A stretch of DNA of 64,000 nucleotides from Colocasia esculenta. Its lineage: Eukaryota; Streptophyta; Magnoliopsida; Alismatales; Araceae. Positions 46,700 to 57,549 of this stretch are shown one piece after another; the stretch's first letter is position 1; every line of letters starts with the position of its first letter. The stretch lies in contig CM024758.1 of NCBI GenBank assembly GCA_014218235.1, positions 71,372,206 through 71,436,205 of the forward strand, given 5' to 3'. A model generated the notes under the pieces. The model saw only the letters and a list, made by a program, of their open reading frames with translations. It was not told the origin of the DNA and did not search any database. A program made the translations under genes and the position numbers.

Positions 46700-48103
46700 A
46701 TGGAATCTAACAAGGGGTTTATGGCTGAGGGACACTCAATGTCTAAGCCACCCTTCTTTGATGGCACTGACTATCCATACTAGAAAAATTGCATGCAGGT
46801 ATTTCTGATAGATCAAGACTTTGAGCTTTGGAAGATCGTCAGCAAAGGAGCATATGTGCTGTCTGAGGATGAAGACACGTGGACAAAGGACCAGATTAAG
46901 AAAGGGACTCCCAACTAGAGCGCATTGAACATGATGCAGTGCGCTGTACATCCCAAGGAATATTCAAGAGTCTCCACATGCACCTCAACAAAAGAGATGT
47001 GGGACAAGCTTGAACTTATCTACGAAGGTACGTCTGAGGTAAGGGAAACTAAAGCAAGCATGCTGGTATCTGAATATGAAATGTGTAAAATGAAAAATGA
47101 GGAAACCATATCAGATATGTTTGCAAGATTCATGTTAATAATCAACGGACTGAAAGGTCTTAAGAAAGAATACTCAGAAAGTGACTTAGTTAGGAAGATA
47201 CTTCGGTCTCTTCAATCCTCATGGAATACTAAGGCCAATGTCATCGAGGATTCTAAAGATCTTTCAAAGATGAAATTGGATGAATTGATTGGTTCCTTGA
47301 TGACCTATGAGATAAATATAAAGAGGAAAGAAACTGAAGAAAATCCAAGAAAATCTATTGCTTTAAAAGCTTCCAATAAAAATTCCTCAAGTTCCAAAAA
47401 GGATGTACAACAGGAAAGTGATGACAATGAAACGTCTAGTGATAGTGAGCACGATGAAATGGCCATGCTCACTAGACAATTCAAGAAATTTCTTAAGTTC
47501 AAAAGGAGAGGCTCAGGTAACTCCAAATCTTTTCAAAAGAAAGATTTTTCAAATAAATTTGAGTCTAACAAGAAATCTGACATGATTGTGTGCTATGAGT
47601 GCAAGAAACCAGGGCACATGAGAGAAGAATGCCCGGAGCTCAAGAAGAAACTGAAGAAAGATAAATTCACCTTCAAGAAAGCCAAGGCAATGTTGGCAAC
47701 TTGGAGTGATGAAGACAAAGACGAAGACTCACATGCAAGCTCAGGAAATGAAGAAGTTCATTGTTTAATGGCAAGGAGTGAGGACTCCATTGAGGTAAAC
47801 TCATCCTTTGAAAACTATATTGTAGATGAATGGGAAGAGGCTTATGCATTGCTCTTTGAGAGATTTTGTGAGTTCAAGTCTGAAAATAAAGCACTCAAAA
47901 AGAAAATCAACTCATTCGTTCATAGCACATCCAAAGATGAACATATTGCAGTCCTAAATAAAGAGATTGAAATGATAAAAATTGATGAGGAAGCTCACTG
48001 TGAAGAAATGGATTGCATAAAAGTAAAATTGCAAGAGAGTGAAAAACAAATACAAGGCCTAATCAATTCTCTGAAAGCCTTCAAAATGAATATCAAGAAA
48101 TAA
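46700..48103 (+). pseudogene. gag: Element G gag
   Basis: Starts MESNKGFMAEG. Two in-frame TAG codons at 46781 and 46916 stand where Trp (TGG) is expected (DYPYW, TPNW). The rest, 392 codons, is open. It contains the copia-type gag domain (KEMWDKLELIYEGT, SMLVSEYEMCKMKNEETISD), a CCHC zinc knuckle CYECKKPGHMREEC (47591-47632) and an acidic, coiled-coil tail. The Trp-to-stop changes fit G-to-A transitions. Confidence 0.92.
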
Positions 48104-48194
48104 AGATAAAGTTGGAACAAACTGAAAAGGAATTAAAAGAAAATTTGAAGATCTTACCAGATTTGTAAAAGGAAAGCAAAATCTTGATGCTGTT

Positions 48195-48488
48195 TTGGGG
48201 GCAAATGTTAATGTAACAAGGCATGGGCTTGGATATCAACCAGTGAAACAAAAGAAAATGGGAGAGACATTGATAACTTCCTTTGTTGATTCGAGTCCAA
48301 GCACAAGCAAACAAATTCCTTCTAAGAACAAGAAAAATCAAGCAAAGGGTAAGCAACAACAGCTCAAACAAAAGCCCTCAGGTCTTCAAAAGAATAAGCA
48401 GTCTGTCGACAGGCTCAATGAGAGTTGTCGACAGGCCTGGAAGAAGGTTGTCCAGACATCCAGGCAACAAAAAGGTAAAAGAAAATAG
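48195..48488 (+). pseudogene. Element G linker between gag and protease
   Basis: Lys/Gln-rich frame with RHGLGYQ and many QKN stretches, the usual linker of Sirevirus polyproteins. It carries two GTCGAC palindromes (48405, 48427) 22 bp apart, the same spacing as in the LTR. Frameshifts separate it from gag and protease. Confidence 0.7.
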
Positions 48489-48686
48489 ATTTTCAACAAA
48501 TCGATAAAACAAATGTTTTGAGAAAATCTTCATCATGCAATTTCTATAAGAAACTTGGGCACAATTAAAAATAGCGTTGGAACAATTCAAACAAACTGAA
48601 ATGCAAATAAGTTTGGATTCCAAAGCACTTACTTTTTATAATGAATGAAACATTTCGACCCAAAGTAATTTGGGTTCCAAAACCTC

Positions 48687-50250
48687 TTGTCTGATCCATC
48701 AATGCAGGAATGCCTAGCAGCCCAAAATCAAAACAAATGGTACTTGGATAGTGGCTGCTCGAGGCACATGACGGGCGACAAAGATAAATTTTGTTTGCTG
48801 GTGGAAAAAGATGGAGGTCAAGTTGTCTTTGGAGGTAACAATAAGGGCCACATCATTGGCACAAGATGGGTGTTTAGGAATAAACTAAATGAAGAAGGTA
48901 AAGTGGTGAGAAACAAAGCTAGACTGGTAGCAAAAGGGTATAAACCAAGAATTTTGGATAGTTTTTGAAGAATCTTTTGCACCTGTAGCTAGGCTTGAAG
49001 CAGTAAGAATCTTCTTAGCATACACATGTTCAAACAAATTCAAACTTTTTCAAATGGATGTTAAAACTGCTTTCTTGAATGGCTACATAAAAGAGGAAGT
49101 ATATGTTTCTCAACCACCTGGTTTTGAGGATAATGAAAAGCCTAACCATGTTTTTAAGTTGCACAAAGCTATTTACGGTTTGAAGCAAGCACCTCGAGCT
49201 TGGTACGACAGGTTAAGCAACTTCTTGGTGAGTAAAAACTACTCAAGAGGTAAAGTGGACCAAACCCTTTTACTAGGAAAGTTCGCAATCATATAATTTT
49301 TGTTCAAGTTTATGTGGACGACATCATCTTTGGTTCAACTAACCCATCACTGTGTGAAGAGTTTTCTAAACACATGCACAGTGAATTTGAGATGAGTCTA
49401 ATGGGGGAGCTTCAATTTTTTCTTGGCTTGCAGGTAAAGCAACTCGAAGACGGGTTCTTCATCAATCAAGAAAAATATGTTAAGGAGCTTCTCAAAAGAT
49501 TTCATTTTGAACAAGCCAAAGCTGCCTCAACCCCAATGAGCACAAGCATTATACTTGAAAATGATGAGAAAGGTTAACCGGTAGATGCAAAGCAATTTCG
49601 AGGTATGATTGGCTCACTCCTTTACCTTACTGCAAGTAGACCAGACATACAATTCAGTTTGTCTTTGTGCTAGATAACAATCTAGTCCAAAGGAAAGCCA
49701 TTTGGTTGCAGTAAAAAGAATTTTCAGATATCTCTCAGGTACGTATGATTTGGGGCTTTGGTATCTAGCAGGTAGTAGCTTCAACTTGATATCATATTTC
49801 TGATGCTGACTATGCTGGATGTAAAATTGATAGAAAAAGTACTAGTGGCTACTGCCAATTTCTTGGAGGTTGCATGGTTTCGTGGGCATCCAAGAAACAA
49901 CACTCGGTTGCACTCTCCAATGCAGAGGCAGAATATGTTGTTGCAGGGAGTTGTGTGGCTCAAGTGTTGTGGATTAAAAGTCATCTATGTGACTACAACA
50001 TTGATATTGGATGCACACTTATCCTATGTGACAACACTAGTGCCATTAACCTCTCAAAGAACCCAGTCCAACACTCTAGGACCAAACACATCTAAATATG
50101 ACACCACTTTTTGAGAGATGAAGTAGCCAACAAATCCTTGGAGTTTAGCTTCATACCCACTGTGAAGCAACTGGCTGACATCTTCACAAAACCATTGTCT
50201 GAAGATAGATTCACCACACCGAGGAGAGAATTGGGTCTGTGCAAAATGTA
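48687..50250 (+). pseudogene. pol: Element G pol: protease fused directly to RT, then RNase H; integrase missing
   Basis: The protease has NKWYLDSGCSRHMTGD with the DSG active site, and reads on to GGNNKGHIIG. At about 48860 the frame goes straight into the RT motif TRWVFRNKLNEEGKVV, so the whole integrase (zinc finger and DDE core) is gone without loss of frame. RT continues with [33 protein letters not shown] (49311-49322) and FFLGLQVKQ. RNase H has SYSDADYAGC, VSWASKKQ and ADIFTKPLSE. Frameshifts lie near 48950, 49295 and 49800, and a stop near 49575. Confidence 0.92.
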
Positions 50251-52112
50251 ATGAAACTTATTCCCAACTTTGGAGTATATGCTCTTTATGTGTAATGATT
50301 ATGTGGTATATCAAATGGTGACATGTGGAAGAACAAGTCATGCTTGTTTGGAAACTATCACTATGCGTGAGAAAACATTCTCCGCCACGTACCAATAGTC
50401 AAACTACATATAAAGGTCATGCACTTCAAATAGGGTATTTAGTGTCCTTTCAACTTGCACATTCATTTAGAAAAAAAAATTGAATTTCTGTGTTCCTGTG
50501 CTTATAAATGATCTCTGGTGTGCAAATGTTTGTCATGCATATGAGTATTTTGTGTGCCTTGCTTGAATATTGAGTCATCACATGCACAGAATATGGGGGA
50601 GTAAGTTCAGGGTTGTTGAGTGAATTCATGAGGGACAATTTCTATTTTTCATATGTTCTAATCTTACGAGAATGAAGCTCCAATTATTCTCTCATCTCAG
50701 CCTTTTAATCTGATTTGTTAAAGCTCCTATCGACAGCCCCAAACCCTCTTGTCGACAGCTATGCCTCCACAGAACATAGATTTTGAACCCTGTGTGCATC
50801 TGTCGACAGCCAACACCCATCTGTCGACAACCATGCTCTGTCTGAACCCAAAAATATCAAGCTGTGTACATCTGTCGGCAGGCTCAGACCAGCTGTCGAC
50901 AAATATACATTTCACAGGCAATTCCTTATTCTTTCTCAACATCCTTCATTAGCATGTTCATGCCTTTTAGGTAAGGTGCACCTTGGGTACTTACTTGTGT
51001 TTTAATCTTTCATATCCACATAATATCAAAGATATTGTCTGAATCACAATGATTTTGACATACTATTCTTGTATTAGTCTAGGTTGTACCATTCGAAGTA
51101 CATGGGACAAATCTAATGAATCTAACCTAACTCACTTGAATAACTCCCTTGTGGGAAATCATTCTTCTCAAGTGACTTGATAAGTCATATGGTCATTGAA
51201 CTTTATGTCTTGCAATGGGTGTTAACCATAAATACTCTTTGACCTTGATTTTCAAACAAAAAAAAGGGAAAAATGGAGAAAAGCTACCTATTTCTAACAA
51301 TCAAAGAAATGTACCAACAAATAATCACGGGAAAAAGGCAGAGCAATGCTGTGTATTGCTGAGTAACCGGGGACATAGGCATCACAAATGTCTATCTTCG
51401 CGTCAAAAAGCTTACTCATTATCTCTGTAAAATGGTATGATGGTCACTTCCACTGAGTAACTGGGGGTACGGGCATTCCACATGTCTATCCTCACGTGAA
51501 AAGGTGTTAGTGATCCTAATTACCACTTTCCCATTGAATTTCCCTCAAACCAATTCCAAGTTGAAATAGTGTGAAGCCTCCAAATTTTGATTAATCACGG
51601 GTACTTTGATGTTTATGGTTACCTACGCATGTAGACATCTTTTTTCATAAACCATTTGACCATCACCCACTAGGAACTATGTATTTCTACAATGGTTTTT
51701 ATTCAAAGGGGTTATCTTCTTTTTCATAAGCTTTGGTACGATGTCCTCTTAATGCTCCAACTTGAGACTCCTAGGGTATTGTCTCTCAACCATTGAAGGT
51801 TTTTGACGTGTCTTCATATTCGTGGGTATGCAATTTTAAAATGTGTATATACCTATTTTATACCTTATCTACACTTTGGACGCTCATTGCCTAAAAAAAA
51901 ATTTCTATCAAAATCTCTATCTGGCACAATTCTGAGTGTGCCTATCGACAGATGCCTGTTCATCTGTCGACAGCCGACGGCCAGGGAAGTCAAGAAGCCC
52001 AACCACCACGCTGTTTTAGGCTGTATTTTGTAGGCCCCTTCCGTTTCAAACTCTTACCTAAATTCTTCAAAAGGGAACCCACGCCCTTTCCTTCTTTCCC
52101 CCACTAAACCGC
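50251..52112 (+). other. Post-pol region of element G
   Basis: No long coding frame. GTCGAC pairs lie at 50729/50751, 50802/50823, 50873/50895 and 51944/51966. A GGTTGTACCATTCGAAGTAC string at 51083 resembles the end of the shared leader module. Confidence 0.65.
50729..51971. repeat. GTCGAC palindrome pairs downstream of pol of G
   Basis: Four pairs, centre spacing 21-22 bp, outside the LTR. One member is decayed to GTCGGC. Confidence 0.85.
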
Positions 52113-52778
52113 ATGATCCATCACATCTTCACCACCTTGATTGCTCCAAAGCATGGTAGTCGGGAACTCGTCACTGAGGTTCATAAATCACTCTTTTTCT
52201 TCTTCCTCAAGTGCGAACAAATCAACTTGCCCAAACTCATGCTTCACCTAATCCGTCAATGCTTCTACAACCCCAGGAGATCAATGCCATATGCTTGCCC
52301 GATCACTTCCCTTCTTCTCTTCATTGGGATCCATATTCTTGATAGTGAGCTTGTCACCCTTAAATCCCGCAGTGCATTTAATCTCACTACTGTCCATCCA
52401 ATGGGCTATAAACTTATTGATGGAAGAGTAATCAGAACTCTTAAGGGTCAGGAAGATGATTTCTCCGGTGATGAGGATATTGCTGATGATTCTGATGAAG
52501 CAGAGCCAATGGATGCTCAGGGCAATAAGGATGAAGATGCAGAAGACCAAGCGCCTCAAGAGCATTCTCTTAGAGATTTCATATCTGCTCAACTGGCCCA
52601 AATGCAGCAACAAATGACCACTGGATTTGCTCAGCTCAATGCTCGATTTGATCATGTTGATACTAGGATGGATGCACTGGTTGACACTCACGTGCAGATT
52701 CAACATCGGCTCACTCGGCTCTCCACAGAATTTCGTGAATCTCGTCATCCCAATGTGTCTAGGATTGACAATGGTTAG
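52113..52778 (+). CDS. Element G extra ORF in the env position
   Basis: 221 codons between pol and 3' LTR, where Sireviruses have an extra or env-like ORF. The N-terminal half is weakly hydrophobic (FFFFLKCEQINL, ITSLLLFIGIHIL). An acidic stretch (EDDFSGDEDIADDSDEAE) follows, then a C-terminal coiled coil (AQLAQMQQQMTTGFAQLNAR). No signal peptide or clear envelope feature is seen. Function unknown; it may be a truncated remnant. Confidence 0.6.
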   Translation: MIHHIFTTLIAPKHGSRELVTEVHKSLFFFFLKCEQINLPKLMLHLIRQCFYNPRRSMPYACPITSLLLFIGIHILDSELVTLKSRSAFNLTTVHPMGYKLIDGRVIRTLKGQEDDFSGDEDIADDSDEAEPMDAQGNKDEDAEDQAPQEHSLRDFISAQLAQMQQQMTTGFAQLNARFDHVDTRMDALVDTHVQIQHRLTRLSTEFRESRHPNVSRIDNG

Positions 52779-53064
52779 AGAGTCTGAGTTTGGGTTTGTC
52801 TGGGTTCACTAGTTCTTCCCTTTACTAGGTTTTTGGTCATGGGATACTTTGTCATTTATGTCAGTCCTATTATCTTCCTTCTTTTGCATTTCTTTGAGTC
52901 ATGTCATGGACATCTTTTTGTAACTGTGTGCACTGAATGCTCACTCAATGAAATTCACAGTTATCTTTCTACTTTTTATTCATGTGTGCATGACTTGTCT
53001 TTTTGGATGTTGACAAAAGGGGGAGAAACATCAATTGTGCATAAATTGAAAATTTATCATCATC

Positions 53065-53078
53065 AAAAAGGGGGAGAA
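53065..53078 (+). other. Polypurine tract of element G
   Basis: AAAAAGGGGGAGAA directly before the 3' LTR; a similar AAAAGGGGGAGAAA lies near 53013. Confidence 0.9.
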
Positions 53079-54432
53079 TGTTGGGTTCACATGTGTGATG
53101 TTTGAGATTACATGTTTTTGATGATGAACACTATAAATTGATGTTGTGTGATGATTGTAACATGAGGACATTGACAAGTCAAGCAACATATCAAACCATG
53201 CTTAAATTTGATCATCTACATATTCATTATATCTCACTAACAATGTTCTTTGATGTAGGTGTGATTGTATGCAAAACAATTGTTAAAATCAAGAGCAAAA
53301 GCTCAAGAAAAAGTCATTAAGCAAGTACCTATCGACAGCCAAGCACAGGGAAGACATACAAGTCACTAGAAATTCAAGTAAAGGAATAGTTGTCGACAGA
53401 TGCAAGCTGCCTGTCGACAGATTGAACCAGTTTTGAAAGCTGTAAGCACTGTTGAAGTGTGTCAATCGATAACTGCAAATCACCTGTCGACAGCTACACA
53501 CCGGAAAGTCTTCTCTCGGAAGTTCAGAGTTCTGGAAATGAGAAACTGTCAGGATCTGTCGACAGATGAACAGTGGTGCTGTCGACAGACATAGAGAATC
53601 TTCAAATCCGAGAATTAGTTATGTTTCGTATTGGGTGTTTCCTTTTACCACGTCTCTCCTAACTTAGACACCCATATATATAGAACATAAAGAGGTATTT
53701 TCGCATCAAGAGGCAATCATACCAAACCCTAATAAAAAACCAAGAGAGAGAGAGCTTCTCCCTGTTGCTCTACGTCAACCCCCTGTCTAGGGAAAGACAG
53801 AATCATCTTCCGAATGTAGTTGAAGCTGGTTTGTCTGTTCTTCAAAGCTTCTCCATCAACTGATACCTGTCAAGATGGAGCTTGAAGTTCATCTGGACGA
53901 CCATCTTGAAGAGTTCCATCTCAGGATTTGATTCTACAACTCTGAACTCTTCTCTGCTTCTACTTTTTCATACTCAGTGTGTGTGGCAGTAGGTCAAGCA
54001 TCTCTTGTGCTTGATCTACGTGTGTGGTGTTGTTCTGATCATGTGTTTGCATCAGACAACATGGTGTGTGTGTGTGTTGTAGTGATCGAACTTGCTAATA
54101 AGCAGTCTTTCTGCGTGTGTGTGTGGATGGTGGACGTAGGATACACAAGTTGTGTACTCCGAACCACCTTAAATCTTCGTGTCTTGTGGTTTGCACGTTT
54201 TCACGATAGATGATTGGTAGGCACGTTGATTCTACACACGCTAAATAGCTTGTTCATGTTCTTATTCACAACAAGCACACACTTTGCAATTCGAATTCAA
54301 ATTAAATTTCTTTGAGATTTCGATAAGTCTGTGTTTCTATCGAAAAGAAGGCAAAAATGTTTCTAGTTTGTAGTAATATATTCAACCCCCCCCTTCTAGA
54401 TTACCATATTGGATAATTCCGTGCATCTTTCA
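53079..54432 (+). repeat. 3' LTR of element G
   Basis: TGTTGGGTTCACATGTG to GTGCATCTTTCA, 18 bp shorter than the 5' LTR; one GTCGAC member present in the 5' copy is lost. Confidence 0.93.
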
Positions 54433-54437
54433 CACGG

Positions 54438-55147
54438 TCCCCTCTTTGTGGCTTCCAACTCTACCAGTGGGACTCCCCACTCTTTCTTTCAACTACATTC
54501 CAAGGGAGTTGTCACTGTCGCTTGAAACTCTAATGGAAGTCAACCCTCCAACCCTTGAGAGCCATTCAACCCCTCAGAGAAGAGCAAGACCTTCCGCCCG
54601 CTGGGCAAAATTTGTGGGGAAGTACCTGAGGGTCAGAACGCCGGCCCCCAAGCGAAAAAAAAACGCCGGGCAAGGCAAAAGACCAAGGGGCCACCACCTC
54701 CCTCTTTTTCATTTCAGTCATCTTTTGTGCTCCTCAGTGCCTCTCCGTGAGTTCTCCACATTCACTCCCCACGAGAGGCATTTTATTATCATCTTTTGTA
54801 TAATCCTTACTCTTGCACTGGGCATCGCGCCCCTTTTTGTATTCCTCATACTCCTTTCTGTGCCCCACGTTGCACATCTCCCTCCAGTGCCTCACGTGGC
54901 ACATCTCCCTCCAGTGCCCCACGTGGCACATCTCCTTCCCGTGCCCCACGTGGCACCTCTCCATCTTGCGACCCATGCGGCGCACCCTCCTTTTTGCCCC
55001 CTCGCGGCCCTCTTGTTTCCTTCTCTCCTCCAGCTCATCCAGATTCTCTTCCTCTTTCAGGGCATCACGCCCTCCTTCTCCACTAAACCCCTCCAGCCCT
55101 GCCGAAGTCTCCAAAATCTTTACTCACTCTCTCCTTGCAACCTTTAA
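54438..55147 (+). pseudogene. Element D protease-like frame, second part
   Basis: Continuation of 45018-45252 after removal of element G; open to a stop at 55147. The first half (LPTLSFNYIPRELSLSLETL) is not recognised. A basic stretch (PKRKKNAGQGKRPRGHH) and a run coded by a 27-bp tandem repeat (54860-54960) follow. Confidence 0.4.
54860..54960. repeat. 27-bp tandem repeat with CACGTGG, four copies
   Basis: Unit TGCCCCACGTGGCACATCTC plus CCTCCAG. The core GTGCCCCACGTGGCAC also occurs once in the leader of D at 36909. Confidence 0.88.
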
Positions 55148-57549
55148 TCGGGTCCTTTGACCCTTCTTGCACTATTTTCGGGGTCTTAGCCCCCACTCGT
55201 CATTTTAATTCCACAAAAAATGTGAATTCTTGTAGACCCCGAGTCTCGCCCCAGCGCAGGGCATTCATCCTTCCATTACCCTTCAAACTCTTACTATATT
55301 TACCAGTGTCAAAAATCCATAAAAAGATGAATATTTCGGCGTTGCCATGCTATCGCAGCATTCCCGTTATGAGAATTCCACGCCAGGAGTTCAAAGTTCC
55401 CTCCCGGGTCATTAAAGTCTGCCCTCGGCATGGGCAATTCACACACTTCACGGCACCCTAAGCCGATTGCTCTCAGTAGACACCATCATTATCACAGCCA
55501 CGCTTGAATGGCGCAAAACATCTGTTTCTCCCCTCTTTCGGCCGAAGTATGGGTAACAAAGGTAGTCTAGGCAAGGTAACCAACCCAAGGCACTTCGTCA
55601 TAAGAGGACATCCTCCAAATGGGCAAAGTCAAAATGACCAAGAAAAATCAAGTCCAATGCATGTCAAGAGTGGAAAAGTCCCCGCGGAGATCCAAATGGA
55701 CCCGGTCATATGCATGCAAAAATCAAATCAAGTCAATAGGGCATGGCAAAGAGTGGCAAAGTCCCCACGGAGATCCAAATAGACCCGGTCGTACACATGT
55801 CTCTACAATCAATTGGTCATCACTCAAGATTCTAAAATAATTCAAAAGCCCCAGTGCTTAAATGAGACTGAGCTTTCTGTCCCAAGGGAGGAAGTCAAAC
55901 CCAACTCTTCAAATACCCGTATCAAGCTTATCTCCAAGTTTTCTTCTCTTCTCCCTGCTAGACTTAGTCGCCTATTCAGGCATGGCTTTGATAGTGGCAC
56001 TGTTAGCCAAGTGCAATCGCCCGTAGGCGCCACGTTAAAACGCATGCCCTACTCTGGGCATTCTTTAATGACACGGGAGGTAACGAGGACCCCTCGCCAG
56101 TCAGTTCTCATAACCTTAATACCGCCATGGCATGACAATGTTTTAAAAATCAACAAAAAGATGAATATGAAACCAAAAATAAAAGATGAATACTCTCAAA
56201 ATCAACAAACAAAAAAAGATGAATATTTCCAAAACAAAAAAATCCAAATATTTTCAAAATCCCATAAAAATTTGAATACATGCAAAAATCTCACAAAAAA
56301 TTTGAATATTTTCAAAATCCAAAAAGTTCCTGATGGTCTTGCACAAAGCATGTTGCGCCTCCTGTTTGCGCCGGGACGATGCAAATCTTCCCCTTCATGG
56401 GTTCCTCCCATCCTTAACTCCAATCTCCTTAGCCAGAGATCACATATCCTCATGGTCTAACAAACAAACCAAATGAGCTGTTTATTTAATGCTTTATTAA
56501 TTCTCCAAGACATGCTTTGAATGAATGCTGTTTTTCCATGACATTTGTTTTTCTTGGCTAATGAGTTTTGAGTGCTGGATTCGAGTTACCTCATCCAGCA
56601 CAATCAGGCTGCTGCTGCCCTACCATCACTTATCTGCATCTACTATATGCATAACCTTAGAGCGTACCAAGGACCTTGTGGCTCTGAGGAATTTGGGATT
56701 TGAGTTCCCCTCTATCAAAAACATTGATTATCCCAGAGGATCCTTAGCTGCACGGATAGACCGTTACGCTTGGCATGTGAGGACGACAGACCCATGCACA
56801 AAACCCCGGTCCTGACTCACCGGCGTGACAATATTATCCTTGGTTATTTTCTACTCCTTTTAATCTTATTTTCCTTTAGCCCAACATACATGCATCTTGA
56901 AATCTCAGTGGAAATCTACTCTTCCAAGTCAATCTGAGGGCCATCCGCGCCTCAAATCCAAAGCAATCTTGAAATATTCCATTCTGGGTCGAATACCCAA
57001 CCCCCTTTGTTGTTGCCTCCGGGCCGTTTTCCTTGAGAATCCTTTTTTTTGGACTCATCCATTTTATTTTCATTTCTCCCAGAGATCCACCTGAGGCTGT
57101 GGCAGATGCCCCTGATGGTGCAACCTAACAGATTGTGTCCTTAGGTACTTCCCAGACACTGGAAGTTGATCTCTCTTCCTTCCTCCCAAGACCTACCTGC
57201 GGCAGTGGCAGACGCCCCCAATAGTGCAACCTAACGGATTATGTCCTTAGGTACTTCCCCGATGCTGGAAGTTGGTCTTTTCCTTTTTTGTCCTTTTCCT
57301 TTGTCCAAGCATTTGTTTCTTTAAATTTTCTTCCCAGTGGTGACTTCCTTGGGTGTTGGTGAAAGACTCTTATCAGGTGGCATTCCCCAATGATCAAACG
57401 TGTGTCTATTTTTCACCTTGGCGTCTACTTTTTAGTCCGCTCCCGCTACACTCCACTTCGCTACACTTCAGTCCATTACACTCCATTTCACTCCACTTCA
57501 AGCCCCTCCGCTTCGCTCCCCTGCAAAGAGGATGCCAAGGTGTGGCAGC
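55148..57549 (+). other. 3' non-coding region of element D
   Basis: No pol motif on either strand. Contains two direct duplications: period 83 bp around 55667-55800 (AGATCCAAATGGACCCGGTC) and period 106 bp at 57089-57290 (GTGCAACCTAACAGATTGTG). The polypurine tract before the 3' LTR is weak (GCAAAGAGGATGCCAAGG). Confidence 0.7.

Larger units (their letters stand above)
45253..54432 (+). mobile_element. Element G: Sirevirus-type Ty1/copia retrotransposon lacking integrase
   Basis: LTRs at 45253-46624 and 53079-54432, with a perfect CACGG target duplication (45248-45252, 54433-54437). It has a tRNA-Met primer site, gag with zinc knuckle, a protease fused to RT, RNase H, an env-position ORF and a polypurine tract. 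The lineage is inferred from LTR style, the long region after pol and the extra ORF. The integrase region is deleted, so the copy is not autonomous. Confidence 0.92.
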
